Shown here: positions 8,529 to 16,632 of the stretch, one piece after another | Position numbering within the stretch: position 1 is the first letter of the stretch | Layout of the letters: each line of letters starts with the position of its first letter | Source of the DNA: Cohnella terricola | GTDB taxonomy: Bacteria > Bacillota > Bacilli > Paenibacillales > Paenibacillaceae | DNA length: 64,000 nt | Reading direction: 5' to 3' | Assembly: GCF_007786475.1 (NCBI RefSeq) | Contig: NZ_VNJJ01000003.1 | Coordinates: 62,001-126,000, forward strand | Notes under the pieces: model-generated | What the model saw: only the letters and a program-made list of their open reading frames with translations | Told to the model about the DNA's origin: nothing | The model's database searches: none | Made by a program: the position numbers and the translations under genes

Positions 8529-8933
8529 GTGCGATTTATGTTGATTGTGAAGGCGACGGGATTTACGGAGGCAGGTGTAAAGACTAGTCTGGAATACGAT
8601 GAAGCATTGAGCACATATAAGCAGTCCCTGTCCAGAGCGGGAATGCTGCTAGCCGAGGAAAAACTGCAACCGAGCTTTAGTGGATTCTCGATATCGTATC
8701 CGTCCCATGGCGAAGCCCCGGAGATTCGGTCTGGACCTTTTTCTCTTGAGAGAGACATCATAGCTGGATTCTCGCTAATCGATGCGAGATCGGAGGAGGA
8801 AGCCCTTGAATGGGCGCTTCGCATGCCCGTGCCGGAGGGCAGGGGGAAGTTTGAGCTCGAAATTAGAAGGTTTGAAGAGCATCCGGAATTGTTGCACGGC
8901 CCCGGATTGGGTTTTACGGGAATAGAAGCCTAA
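8529..8933 (+). CDS. DGPF/YCII-related domain protein, downstream partner of the sigma factor
   Basis: A 134-residue YCII-related protein starting at GTG 8529, with ATAGGAGGAG upstream and only three bases after the sigma factor stop. It shares MRFMLIVKATGFTEAG and ALEWALRMPVPEG with the DGPF protein at 6817, but its motif reads RSGPFSLERDIIAGF instead of TDGPFTEAKEIIAGY. The two are diverged paralogues bracketing the ECF42 gene, so the operon is DGPF - sigma - DGPF. The function is unknown. Confidence 0.88.
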   Translation: MRFMLIVKATGFTEAGVKTSLEYDEALSTYKQSLSRAGMLLAEEKLQPSFSGFSISYPSHGEAPEIRSGPFSLERDIIAGFSLIDARSEEEALEWALRMPVPEGRGKFELEIRRFEEHPELLHGPGLGFTGIEA

Positions 8934-8953
8934 ATATAAAGGAGCGAATAACG

Positions 8954-9058
8954 ATGAACCAGGAAGTGACTGATTTTATCGAAGCGTTAGCGGAACCTTG
9001 GCAACAGGAGCCCCCTGTGATCGCCATTGAAGCGATTCTTACAGTTATATATTTATGA
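8954..9058 (+). pseudogene. Short remnant of a DUF1801-type protein
   Basis: A 34-codon frame starting ATG 8954 with GGAGCG upstream. Its first residues, MNQEVTDFIEALAEPWQQE, match the usual N-terminus of DUF1801 (YdhG-like) proteins as I remember them, which run well over 100 residues. After that the frame departs from the family (PPVIAIEAILTVIYL) and stops at a terminator hairpin. I read this as a gene that lost most of its body by deletion. It could instead be a small protein that only resembles the family by chance. Confidence 0.5.
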
Positions 9059-9095
9059 AAAGGCGATACAGGATGCCCCTGAATCGCCTTTTTTT
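9058..9095. terminator. Terminator between the DGPF operon and sodC
   Basis: AAAAGGCGAT / ATCGCCTTTTTTT hairpin with a T-run on the plus strand. It lies between convergent units. Confidence 0.88.
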
Positions 9096-9106
9096 GATGG
9101 ACAGCT

Positions 9107-9658
9107 CTAGAGAATCGGACCGCAAGCAATACGGGCTCCGGAATTACCGGACGGATCAGTCACGTAATCGTCTGCTTTCTCATGAATCATGAGCGACGTC
9201 CCACCCGAGTGCAACAAAGAGTTAGGCATCCCGCGCTCGAGCGTGACCGTTTTGCTTTCCAAATCCGTGTTAACAGTGCCATCCTTTGCAACCTCGATAT
9301 TCAGCAAATCGCCCGAATGGAAACCTTTCGGATTGTTGAAGCCATGCTGCTTATGAAACGGGTTCAAATGCGCCCCCGCAGATTCGAAGCTCGGAGGATC
9401 GCATTTGCCGACTTCATGGAAGTGGATTCCGTGAACGCCCGGAGGCAAGTTTTTCGCTTCGAGATGGATGCGGACCGCACCGGGTTTTTGCGTCAATGTC
9501 GCATTCCCGATTTGTTCCCCTTTGGTGTTGATAATGGTGACGTTGATCTGCGTCTCTTTCGAGCTTGCTTCCGCTTTTGCGTCAACGAGGCCGGCTCCGC
9601 CCGCGATGATGACAAACCCTAGCAATCCCGAATAGACCGACGTCCATTTCTTTTTCAT
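9107..9658 (-). CDS. sodC: Superoxide dismutase, Cu-Zn family, exported
   Basis: A 183-residue exported protein with a hydrophobic N-terminal signal (about 1-30, MKKKWTSVYSGLLGFVIIAG). Copper ligand candidates are His79 and His81 (GIHFHEVGKC), His97 and His159 (LMIHEKADD); HSGDL near 114-118 carries zinc-site residues. Cys86 and Cys179 are placed for the family disulfide. It would dismutate superoxide outside the membrane, although Bacillus members of this family (YojM-like) are not all active enzymes. AGGAGG lies about 12 bases before ATG 9658, a slightly long spacing. It is divergent from bdbC and sits at the edge of a copper-related gene group. Confidence 0.92.
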   Translation of the reverse strand: MKKKWTSVYSGLLGFVIIAGGAGLVDAKAEASSKETQINVTIINTKGEQIGNATLTQKPGAVRIHLEAKNLPPGVHGIHFHEVGKCDPPSFESAGAHLNPFHKQHGFNNPKGFHSGDLLNIEVAKDGTVNTDLESKTVTLERGMPNSLLHSGGTSLMIHEKADDYVTDPSGNSGARIACGPIL

Positions 9659-9867
9659 ATTGCTGTTCAGCCTCCTGGTAGTTCTTCTTGCGCAACAACC
9701 TTCATAGCATCGCCATTTAACGGCAAAAAGAAACGTATTTCCGATTTCAAAAAGACGACACCATCAATGGCTCCTTCGAGTCATTTCACGGCTTGTTCCT
9801 CTGCGGTATAGTGGTGTAACGACCGTTTGCGGGGCTTCGACATTAACCAACGAAAGAGAGGGATTAG

Positions 9868-10308
9868 ATGAAAAGTTCTAACCGGAAAAACCCGTGGCTG
9901 TTCAATGCCTGGGCGGTATCCGTCGTCGCTACCCTTGGCAGCTTGTATTTGAGCGAATATTTGCATTTTACGCCTTGCAGTTTGTGCTGGTTTCAGCGGA
10001 TATTCATGTATCCTCTCACGATTCTGCTCGGAATCGCGTCCGCTCGTGATCGCATCGATATTGTCCCCTATGCGATTCCGCTAGCGGTTGTTGGGGGCGG
10101 TTTCTCGGCCTACCATATTCTACTTCAAGAGATGCCGCATGACAGCTTCTCCTCATCGTGCGGACCTACTTCATGCATGGAGGATGTGCTCAACGCATTT
10201 GGCTTCTTGACCGTGCCGATGCTGGCTCTGACGGCGTTCGCAATGATCGTTTTCTCGTTGATCCGGGCCAAGCAAACTGATAACCGCGATTCATTCAATC
10301 GAAAGTGA
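9868..10308 (+). CDS. bdbC: Disulfide bond formation protein, DsbB/BdbC family
   Basis: A 146-residue membrane protein with four predicted helices that passes electrons from an extracytoplasmic thiol oxidase to quinone. The first Cys pair is Cys37-X-X-Cys40 (TPCSLCWFQR) and the second is Cys98 and Cys103 (SSSCGPTSCME), both placed in external loops as in BdbC. AACGAAAGAGAGGG lies upstream of ATG 9868. No BdbD/DsbA-like partner is next to it. Its place among secreted copper and cytochrome proteins suggests a role in folding extracytoplasmic redox proteins, which is inference. Confidence 0.92.
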   Translation: MKSSNRKNPWLFNAWAVSVVATLGSLYLSEYLHFTPCSLCWFQRIFMYPLTILLGIASARDRIDIVPYAIPLAVVGGGFSAYHILLQEMPHDSFSSSCGPTSCMEDVLNAFGFLTVPMLALTAFAMIVFSLIRAKQTDNRDSFNRK

Positions 10309-10319
10309 GGGATCTTCTC

Positions 10320-10964
10320 ATGCAACCGATCCGGGTTCTAATCGTTGATGATCATAACCATGCCAGAGAAGGGATAAGAATGATCCTTTCCTCTGATCCG
10401 AATTTCGAAGTCGTGGCGGAAGCTAACAGTGGTCGGGAAGCGATCAGATTAACCGAAGAAAACATGCCGGATCTCATTCTGATGGATATTCACATGAAAG
10501 AAATGAACGGCCTGGAAGCGACCAAAACGATCAAAGCGCGCTTTCCGTACGTCAAGATTGTTATGGTCACGGTTTCCGACGATATCGCACATTTGTTTGA
10601 GGCACTGAAGAAAGGCGCACAGGGTTATCTGCTCAAGAACTTGAACCCGTCCGCTTGGCATGAATACCTGAAGGCGGTCATTATCGACGAAGCGCCTCTA
10701 TCTCGCGAGCTTGCCCATCGCATTCTACTCGAGTTTAACCGTAAAGAAGCGCCGATCTCCGCCGACACCCCGTTAACGGTCCGCGAGCAGGAAATTCTCC
10801 GTTGGGTTGCTAAAGGCGATTCCAATCGCGAAATCGCGACGAGGCTCGATATTTCGGAGCATACGGTCAAAAATCACCTCAAGAACATTCTTCATAAGCT
10901 GCATCTGGATAATCGCGTTCAATTGACTAGGTATGCCTACGAACAAGGTTTCTTCCCCTATTGA
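10320..10964 (+). CDS. Orphan NarL/FixJ-family response regulator
   Basis: A 214-residue two-component regulator: receiver domain at 1-125 with acidic pocket Asp10/Asp11, phospho-acceptor Asp56 (LILMDIHM) and a late Lys region, then a LuxR-type helix-turn-helix at about 145-210 (LTVREQEILRWVAKGDSNRE). I chose ATG 10320, with GTGAGGG about eight bases upstream; a GTG at 10305 lacks a ribosome binding site. It overlaps nothing and follows bdbC by 11 bp, so they may be co-transcribed. No histidine kinase is adjacent. By position it could control the copper/respiration genes, but the sequence does not show this. Confidence 0.93.
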   Translation: MQPIRVLIVDDHNHAREGIRMILSSDPNFEVVAEANSGREAIRLTEENMPDLILMDIHMKEMNGLEATKTIKARFPYVKIVMVTVSDDIAHLFEALKKGAQGYLLKNLNPSAWHEYLKAVIIDEAPLSRELAHRILLEFNRKEAPISADTPLTVREQEILRWVAKGDSNREIATRLDISEHTVKNHLKNILHKLHLDNRVQLTRYAYEQGFFPY

Positions 10965-11078
10965 ATTGGAGTCTTGCGCAGGCAATGCCGCGATTCGGCG
11001 ATTCTGATCCGTAGCAGCTTCTCATATGGTAGAGGAGGACAGGCAAGACACGACTCTTCGAACAGGTGGGGATGCCGC

Positions 11079-13274
11079 TTGGATACGCTGAGACTGCAAG
11101 TTCAGGGGATGACTTGCGCGGCGTGCGCCGTGCGCATAGAGAAGGGGCTGCGTCGGTTGGAAGGCGTGCAACAGGCGACTGTTAACATGGCGACCGCGCA
11201 GGCCTATGTGCAATATGATCCGCAATTGGCCGGCGAAACGGCCATTCGCCGGAAGATCGAGCAACTTGGCTACGGAACTGCCGGCAAGGAAGCCACTCCG
11301 CACGAAGCTTACGAATCCGAAATCCGCTCTTTGCGGAGCAGATTCCTGCTGTCGCTTGCGCTTTCGTTTCCGCTCTTATGGGGAATGCTCGCGCATTACC
11401 CGGGTTTGCACTTCGTTTGGATTCCCCACATTTTGCATTCCCCCTTTCTTCAATGGGGATTGGCGTCGGCATTGCAATTTTACGTTGGATACTCGTTCTA
11501 TTACGGAGCTTATCAATCGCTGAAGCTGCGCAGCGCAAATATGGATACACTCGTCGCGCTTAGCACTTCCGTTGCTTATTTTTACAGCCATTATTTGTTA
11601 TTCGCCTCTTCCTTCACGGTTTCACATGAACATCTTTACTTCGATACGGTTGCCATGATTATTACGGTTGTCCTACTCGGCAAATTTCTCGAAGCCAAAG
11701 CGAAAGGCAGGGCGCTGAAAGACCTTAACGAGCTGTATGGTTTACAGATTCGTTTTGTTCGCGTGAAGAAAAGAAATGCAGAGGACTGGATTCCGACAGA
11801 AGCGTTGCGCCAAGGCGATCAGGTCGTTGTACTTGCAGGAGAATGGATATCGGCCGACGGTAAAGTGGTCTCGGGCGCCGCCGAAGTCGATGAAGCCTTG
11901 TTGACGGGAGAGAGCATGCCCATCTTGAAGACGTCTGGGGATGAAGCATACAGCGGGACACGATGCCTGAACGGTTCTTTGATCATTCGTGCTGAATGCG
12001 CCGCTTCGGAAACCCGTTTATCCCGCATGATCGCGATGGTTGAGGAAGCGCAGAGCCTCAAGCCGACGATCGCCCGCAAGGTTGACAAAGCCGCCGCGAT
12101 CTTCGTTCCGCTTATGGTGCTGTGCGCGGCGATCACTTACGCTGCATGGTCGCTCATTCCGGAAGCTCCCGCTCCCGCCGCGGCTATCCGTTACGCACTG
12201 GCGGTTCTGCTTATTGCCTGTCCGTGCGCGCTCGGGTTGGCGGCCCCCGTATCGATCTTGATCGCGACCGCGTTATCCGCCAAGCAAGGCATTCTTTTCA
12301 AGAACGGAAGCGCGATGGAGTCACTCGCGAAGGTCGACCGCATTCTGTTCGACAAAACCGGTACGTTAACCGAAGGGAAGCCGGTCCTAACGTCGATTCA
12401 ACCCGTTAGGCATACGAAAAGCTATTTATTGAGAATGGCCGCCGCGATTGAAAGGCATTCCGCGCATCCGCTAGGGCAGGCGATTGCTCTGTCAGCGGAA
12501 CAACAACGAATCTTGTTCCCGGAGGCGAAGGAGTTGCTGGAAGTTCCCGGCGGAGGCATGCAAGGCGTCGTCGAAGGCAAGCTTGTCCGAGTAGGGCATC
12601 CCAAGTGGATTCAAGCAGATTCGTCATATGAAAAATCCGCTCCGTCCGTCCGTGCTTCGGAATCCGGGGAAACGGCTCTGTACATTTCCATTGATCATCG
12701 CCCGGCGGGAACCTTTGTCTTATCTGATATGATCAGAAGCGATGCGTTCGCCGTCATTGAACGGCTGAAGAGGAACGCTTCACTCGGCATGGTGACCGGG
12801 GACCAATCGCTGCCTGCGAATGTGATCGCGCGGCAATCGGGAATCGAAGAAGTCTACTCCGCTTGCAGTCCGGATCGCAAAGCGGAGATCGTGAACGAGT
12901 ATCGACGGAACGGGAATGTTGTCGCATTCGTGGGCGACGGCAACAACGACGCTGCCGCGCTCGCATCGGCTAACGTCGGAATCGCGATGAGCGGTGGAGC
13001 GGGAGCAGCCATGGAGACCGGCGATGTCGTTCTGACCCGCAATAGATTGACGGGAATCGCCGACGCCATAGAGATTAGTAAACAAGCGTTAAAAAATATT
13101 AGGCAAAATATCGGGTTCGCGATCGGGTACAACGTATTGGCCGTTCCGCTGGCCGCGTTCGGATTCTTGGATCCCCGAATCGCCTGCATGGGAATGACCG
13201 CAAGTTCGATCTTTGTGGTCACCAATGCGCTTCGGCTTCGGCGTACGGCTACGGCGGGGAGAGAACCGAAGTGA
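11079..13274 (+). CDS. copA: Copper-translocating P-type ATPase
   Basis: A 731-residue P1B-1 ATPase that moves Cu(I) out of the cytoplasm. It has one heavy-metal domain with GMTCAACA (Cys13, Cys16), a CPC motif at 381-383 (LIACPCALGLAAP), the phosphorylated Asp425 in DKTGTLTEGKP, an HP motif (HSAHPLGQAI) and the hinge GDGNNDAAALA. GNND replaces the more usual GIND. I chose TTG 11079 with AGGTGGGG upstream; the frame is open back to 10974 without family similarity. Its stop overlaps the next start (GTGA). Coupling to a TauE/UreH-like gene recalls the FixI/CcoI-type ATPases that supply copper to haem-copper oxidases, so assembly rather than detoxification is possible. Confidence 0.92.
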   Translation: MDTLRLQVQGMTCAACAVRIEKGLRRLEGVQQATVNMATAQAYVQYDPQLAGETAIRRKIEQLGYGTAGKEATPHEAYESEIRSLRSRFLLSLALSFPLLWGMLAHYPGLHFVWIPHILHSPFLQWGLASALQFYVGYSFYYGAYQSLKLRSANMDTLVALSTSVAYFYSHYLLFASSFTVSHEHLYFDTVAMIITVVLLGKFLEAKAKGRALKDLNELYGLQIRFVRVKKRNAEDWIPTEALRQGDQVVVLAGEWISADGKVVSGAAEVDEALLTGESMPILKTSGDEAYSGTRCLNGSLIIRAECAASETRLSRMIAMVEEAQSLKPTIARKVDKAAAIFVPLMVLCAAITYAAWSLIPEAPAPAAAIRYALAVLLIACPCALGLAAPVSILIATALSAKQGILFKNGSAMESLAKVDRILFDKTGTLTEGKPVLTSIQPVRHTKSYLLRMAAAIERHSAHPLGQAIALSAEQQRILFPEAKELLEVPGGGMQGVVEGKLVRVGHPKWIQADSSYEKSAPSVRASESGETALYISIDHRPAGTFVLSDMIRSDAFAVIERLKRNASLGMVTGDQSLPANVIARQSGIEEVYSACSPDRKAEIVNEYRRNGNVVAFVGDGNNDAAALASANVGIAMSGGAGAAMETGDVVLTRNRLTGIADAIEISKQALKNIRQNIGFAIGYNVLAVPLAAFGFLDPRIACMGMTASSIFVVTNALRLRRTATAGREPK

Positions 13275-13957
13275 CCGTTACGGGACAAAGCATGCTTATT
13301 GTCGTCCTGGCCGGATTAATGGGAGCTCCGCATTGTCTAATTATGTGCGGCGGAATCTCGACGTCGTTTATGTTAAACGCGAAAAAGAAACCGTATCATT
13401 CCGCGTTCGCCTATCATGCTGGCAGGATCACGACATATACCTTCACAGGTCTCATCATGGGGATTGTCGGTTCTTTTATGAATATCGCGGGGAGTTTCGT
13501 CGGCGTGCAAAGCATCGCGAGCATGCTCGGAGGTGTACTGATCATTGCCTGGACCTACTGGCGCTATACTTTACCGTACCAGCATCTCTGGTGGCCTTCA
13601 AGCGGAGGGACGAATCGCTTCTTGGCCCGGCTTAAGGACAAACATGAATTCATCGGGACTTATATTTCCGGAATCATGCTCGGGTTTCTGCCATGCGGAC
13701 TCACATACGCGATGCAGATGAATGCCGCGGCATCGGGCTCATGGGCGCAAGGAGCGATCACGTTGTTTCTGTTCGGCTGTTCAACTCTTCCGATCTTTAT
13801 CGCGATCGCGTTGTTCGCCGGGCGGCTAAGTCGTACGCAACGCAAAGGAATGAGATCAGCAGGAATGATATTGGCCTACGCAATGGGCTTTCTGTCTCTA
13901 ATGAAGGGAGCGGCCGCCAACGGCTGGGTGCCGAGTATTCATCCGTGGCTTTGGTAA
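13271..13957 (+). CDS. Sulfite exporter TauE/SafE-like (UreH-domain) membrane protein
   Basis: A 228-residue integral membrane protein with about six hydrophobic helices. The N-terminal motif MGAPHCLIMCGG and a second half-site MLGFLPCGLTYAMQM mark the TauE/SafE-like group that contains UreH-domain proteins found with cbb3 oxidase assembly genes. The His-Cys and Cys residues are candidate metal ligands. It starts at GTG 13271, four bases inside copA, so it is translationally coupled to the copper ATPase. Its substrate is unproven; copper or thiol handling for oxidase assembly fits the context better than sulfite. Confidence 0.82.
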   Translation: MTVTGQSMLIVVLAGLMGAPHCLIMCGGISTSFMLNAKKKPYHSAFAYHAGRITTYTFTGLIMGIVGSFMNIAGSFVGVQSIASMLGGVLIIAWTYWRYTLPYQHLWWPSSGGTNRFLARLKDKHEFIGTYISGIMLGFLPCGLTYAMQMNAAASGSWAQGAITLFLFGCSTLPIFIAIALFAGRLSRTQRKGMRSAGMILAYAMGFLSLMKGAAANGWVPSIHPWLW

Positions 13958-13973
13958 TATGAATATCGCTTCT

Positions 13974-14390
13974 TTATTTCGCGGTAAACACATGAGCTGC
14001 ATGCAAAGTAGAGCTCTTGGCTGTTACGGCGATTTCCGCATTCCACTTGCCGGACATCACGGGAATGCCGGACAAGCGATATTCCCCGCTTGAAGTTTCC
14101 GTAACTTCGACGGGAATTTTGCCGCAGAACATACTTGGCATGACGAGATAGGCATTAATGTCAGCATGTTCTAACGGCAATCCTTGCGCGTCGGTTAGCG
14201 TCAGAAGAAAAACGTTTTCGCGCATAACCGTCGCTAAAGGCTTACTGGACCGAATATCGAGCCGCAGCTCTTCGTTGCTTGCGGATGAGCTCATATTCGC
14301 TTCTCCGTTCGCCGTACGGTTCATCCATCCTACCCCTATTGCGATTAGAATCACAACGGAACAGGCTAGCGCAGCGAGCTTTTTGGACAT
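13974..14390 (-). CDS. YtkA/FixH-like membrane-anchored protein
   Basis: A 138-residue protein with an N-terminal signal anchor (MSKKLAALACSVVILIAIGV) and an extracytoplasmic beta domain like the YtkA-like family. LEHADINAYLVMPSMFCGKI holds Met and Cys residues that could bind copper, and the C-terminus reads SGKWNAEIAVTAK as in FixH/YtkA proteins. ATG 14390 has AAGGGG upstream; an upstream extension to 14492 looks non-homologous. It is convergent with the TauE-like gene (16 bp gap). The role in oxidase copper delivery is inference from the neighbours. Confidence 0.72.
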   Translation of the reverse strand: MSKKLAALACSVVILIAIGVGWMNRTANGEANMSSSASNEELRLDIRSSKPLATVMRENVFLLTLTDAQGLPLEHADINAYLVMPSMFCGKIPVEVTETSSGEYRLSGIPVMSGKWNAEIAVTAKSSTLHAAHVFTAK

Positions 14391-14606
14391 TTTACCCCTT
14401 CTTCCGCCCGATGATCGTTTTTTATGTATATACGCAATACCTCGCCCGCATTCCGGAACCGTTCGAGCGCCGGGCTGCTTTCGCATGCACAAAACCGTTG
14501 AACTGTCACAAGAATGCCATGGAAGTAGCCCAAACGAGTTATGTAATAGGAAAAGCTTTAATCTAGAATATTAGGGAGAAGAAGTTGATGGAAGTGGAGT
14601 GAGAAG

Positions 14607-15005
14607 ATGAGAAAAACGTTTATGGGTTTGTTTCTGGTATTGGTTTTAACGGCGCTGATCGTGACCGGCTGTTCTTCATCCCCTCAAGCCGGGGATCAGG
14701 ATCCCAAGAATATTAAGGTCGAACTGACCACTGAACCCGCGCCTGCACGTGTCGGAGAGGAAACGAAACTGGTGGCGACGATTACGGGTTTGCTGGACGA
14801 GAAAAACACGACGGTGCAATTCGAAATCCGCCAGTCGGACAACAAAGGCTTGCCCGAACTGATCGAGGAAGTCGATTATTCGGGAAGCGGACATTATTCG
14901 GCGAATTTCGTGTTCAAAGAGAGTGTGAAGTATGACGTCTACATTCACATTTACAACGGCGAACTGCACGTCACGAAGAAAAAACCGGTGGAAGTAGCCT
15001 CATGA
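14607..15005 (+). CDS. YtkA-like lipoprotein
   Basis: A 132-residue lipoprotein. The signal MRKTFMGLFLVLVLTALIV ends in the lipobox VTGC, then comes a polar linker and a single beta-sandwich domain (VELTTEPAPARVGEETKLVA, then YDVYIHIYNGELHVTKK). The fold resembles YtkA-like domains and so is related to the gene at 13974. GGAGTGAGAAG precedes ATG 14607. It stands alone, divergent from the preceding gene and convergent with the cytochrome c gene across a repeat array. Substrate and partner are unknown; copper or oxidase assembly is likely from context. Confidence 0.75.
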   Translation: MRKTFMGLFLVLVLTALIVTGCSSSPQAGDQDPKNIKVELTTEPAPARVGEETKLVATITGLLDEKNTTVQFEIRQSDNKGLPELIEEVDYSGSGHYSANFVFKESVKYDVYIHIYNGELHVTKKKPVEVAS

Positions 15006-15031
15006 TCGCTCGCTGTCGCCCGATCCTGAGC

Positions 15032-15290
15032 GTAGGGGAATGGTAAACTGTCGGGATGAACGGGGCAGGATCGGTTTTCGTTGGCTGCAACGGTCTGCGA
15101 GACCGTAAGAATGCCCAAGGACGGGGTTTTAGCGGCTGTAAAGGTCTGCGGGACCGTTAGAATGTCCGAGTATGGGGTTTCGTCGGCTGTAACGGTCTGT
15201 GGGACCGTTAGAGTGCCCGATTGGCGGCTGTAAGGGTCTGCCAGGCCGTTAGAATGCCAGAGGACGGGGTTTTGGCGGCTGCAGGATAAT
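15032..15290. repeat. 51-bp intergenic tandem array (GGTCTG-N-GACC family)
   Basis: Units beginning GGCTG start at 15083, 15134, 15185, 15226 and 15277, giving spacings of 51, 51, 41 and 51; a degenerate unit precedes from about 15032. The core GGCTGTAACGGTCTG-N3-GACCGTTAGA is itself a near-palindrome able to form a hairpin. The same core, in reverse orientation, forms the array at 36215. The array lies between the convergent 3' ends of the lipoprotein and cytochrome genes and shows no plausible gene. Confidence 0.9.
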
Positions 15291-15321
15291 TCTACCTAAT
15301 AGGCATATTCGGATGGTTTGC

Positions 15322-15356
15322 AAAAGGGGCTGAACTTTAGGTTCAACCCCTTTTTC
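15322..15356. terminator. Bidirectional terminator before the cytochrome c gene
   Basis: AAAAGGGGCTGAAC / GTTCAACCCCTTTTT with a short loop, lying between convergent genes and just after the repeat array. Confidence 0.9.
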
Positions 15357-15373
15357 GTTGTGCTTTTCCGCAC

Positions 15374-15736
15374 TTACTGATGCGAAGCAAGCCACGTCAC
15401 GATCGTGACCAGCTCGTCCTCCGTCAAACGCGACTGAAATGCCGGCATTCCGCCTCCGCCGCTGGAGATTTTCTTGAAGAGCTGTTCCTTAGTCATCGTT
15501 CCACCGATATGTGCAAGTTCCGGACCGACCGCTCCTTGCAACTGATCGCCGTGGCAAGCGATGCACATACTCTGGTAAATCCGTTCCGACTCGGCCGTGT
15601 CGACGGGCCTGTCCGGCACCGTAAACTTCGCGCCTTTGGAGGTGGTTTCTTCTTTATGCGGCAGTCCCGTACTTAATAAGTATACGGCGAACACGCAGGC
15701 CAGACACACCAGGAAGGCCATCATTCTTTTGGTCAT
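15374..15736 (-). CDS. cccA: Membrane-anchored c-type cytochrome, c550-like
   Basis: A 120-residue cytochrome c with an N-terminal transmembrane anchor (MTKRMMAFLVCLACVFAVYL), one haem site Cys58-X-X-Cys61-His62 (CIACHGDQ) and axial Met97 (GGGMPAFQSRL). Length and layout match Bacillus cytochrome c550. I chose ATG 15736 because AGGAGG lies nine bases upstream; an ATG at 15760 that overlaps the Sco stop (TAATG) would add eight residues and is the alternative. It is co-oriented with and directly follows the Sco gene, so an electron carrier and a CuA assembly factor are made together. Confidence 0.9.
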   Translation of the reverse strand: MTKRMMAFLVCLACVFAVYLLSTGLPHKEETTSKGAKFTVPDRPVDTAESERIYQSMCIACHGDQLQGAVGPELAHIGGTMTKEQLFKKISSGGGGMPAFQSRLTEDELVTIVTWLASHQ

Positions 15737-15759
15737 ATCAGTTTTCCTCCTATTGGCCA

Positions 15760-16395
15760 TTACCTCTCGCTTTCCGACAACAGGGAAGCGATATCGGCTA
15801 TGATCTCTTCATTATCCATTTCATCGCCCATCTTATACACTTTGCGGATGCGTTGATCGGCGTCGATCAAGTTGAGCGACGTCACCGTATGGACGAATTG
15901 CCCGTCACCCATATTTTGCACCGTTACTCCATACTTAGACGCGATCTCTATCGTTTGTTTTTCTTCACCCCGCCATAAGTCCCAACCTGAGAAATCGATG
16001 TTCATTCTCTGCGCGTATTTACGCAATACTTCCGGCGTATCCTGCTCAGGATCGAACGTTATGGAAACAAACCGAACCCGATCGCCGAATAGACCCTTTT
16101 CTTTAAATTGTTCTTGAAGCTTGGACATCTTGTAGGTCGTCAGCGGACAAATATCGGGGCAACTTGTGAACATGAATTCCAGCAAAACGATCTTGCCCTT
16201 ATTCTGGCTAGCTTTCACGGTCTGACCATCCAAATTCTCGATCTCGAAATCCGGAGCGGGCTTAACGACTGGGAGGGCGGATTCACCAGGTAAAGAACGG
16301 AATATGAAGTATCCGGCTAACCCAACCACGACAGTCAATAAAACGACAGGAAAAAAATACTTTCCGGATTGGCGCTTGACGGAGTCTGAGGCCAT
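15760..16395 (-). CDS. SCO1/SenC-family copper chaperone
   Basis: A 211-residue membrane-anchored thioredoxin-fold protein that delivers copper to the CuA site of cytochrome oxidase. A single transmembrane segment lies at about 13-33. Copper ligands are Cys79 and Cys83 (TSCPDICP) and His169 (FVHTVTS). Bacillus YpmQ (BsSco) is the closest described relative by layout. GAAGGTGG lies upstream of ATG 16395. It is the first gene of a two-gene unit with the c550-like cytochrome. The copper ATPase and YtkA-like genes nearby fit the same pathway. Confidence 0.93.
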   Translation of the reverse strand: MASDSVKRQSGKYFFPVVLLTVVVGLAGYFIFRSLPGESALPVVKPAPDFEIENLDGQTVKASQNKGKIVLLEFMFTSCPDICPLTTYKMSKLQEQFKEKGLFGDRVRFVSITFDPEQDTPEVLRKYAQRMNIDFSGWDLWRGEEKQTIEIASKYGVTVQNMGDGQFVHTVTSLNLIDADQRIRKVYKMGDEMDNEEIIADIASLLSESER

Positions 16396-16584
16396 AATTT
16401 ACACCACCTTCCTTGATGAAGTTCCTCAATCTGCGCATGCGTTCACTCCACACTCGCACGAGCATTCCCTTCGAGTATAAACACTCTCTTACGATGGCTA
16501 AATGGCTCGGAATGGCTACTCGCGCTTGCTTTTATGGCAGAATTATGAAACCTGGATGGGCGCATACGTACGGAACGCCACGAA

Positions 16585-16632
16585 AACCGATAGGGCCCTC
16601 CGGATCGTCGAGATCCGAAGGGCCCTATCGGT
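16585..16632 (-). terminator. Long perfect hairpin after the Gly-rich protein gene
   Basis: AACCGATAGGGCCCT-C-CGGATC pairs with GATCCG-A-AGGGCCCTATCGGTT around a five-base loop. It directly abuts the stop codon of the gene at 16632, and TTTTCG follows on the minus strand. Probably a terminator. The rest of 16396-16584 shows nothing I can name. Confidence 0.75.
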
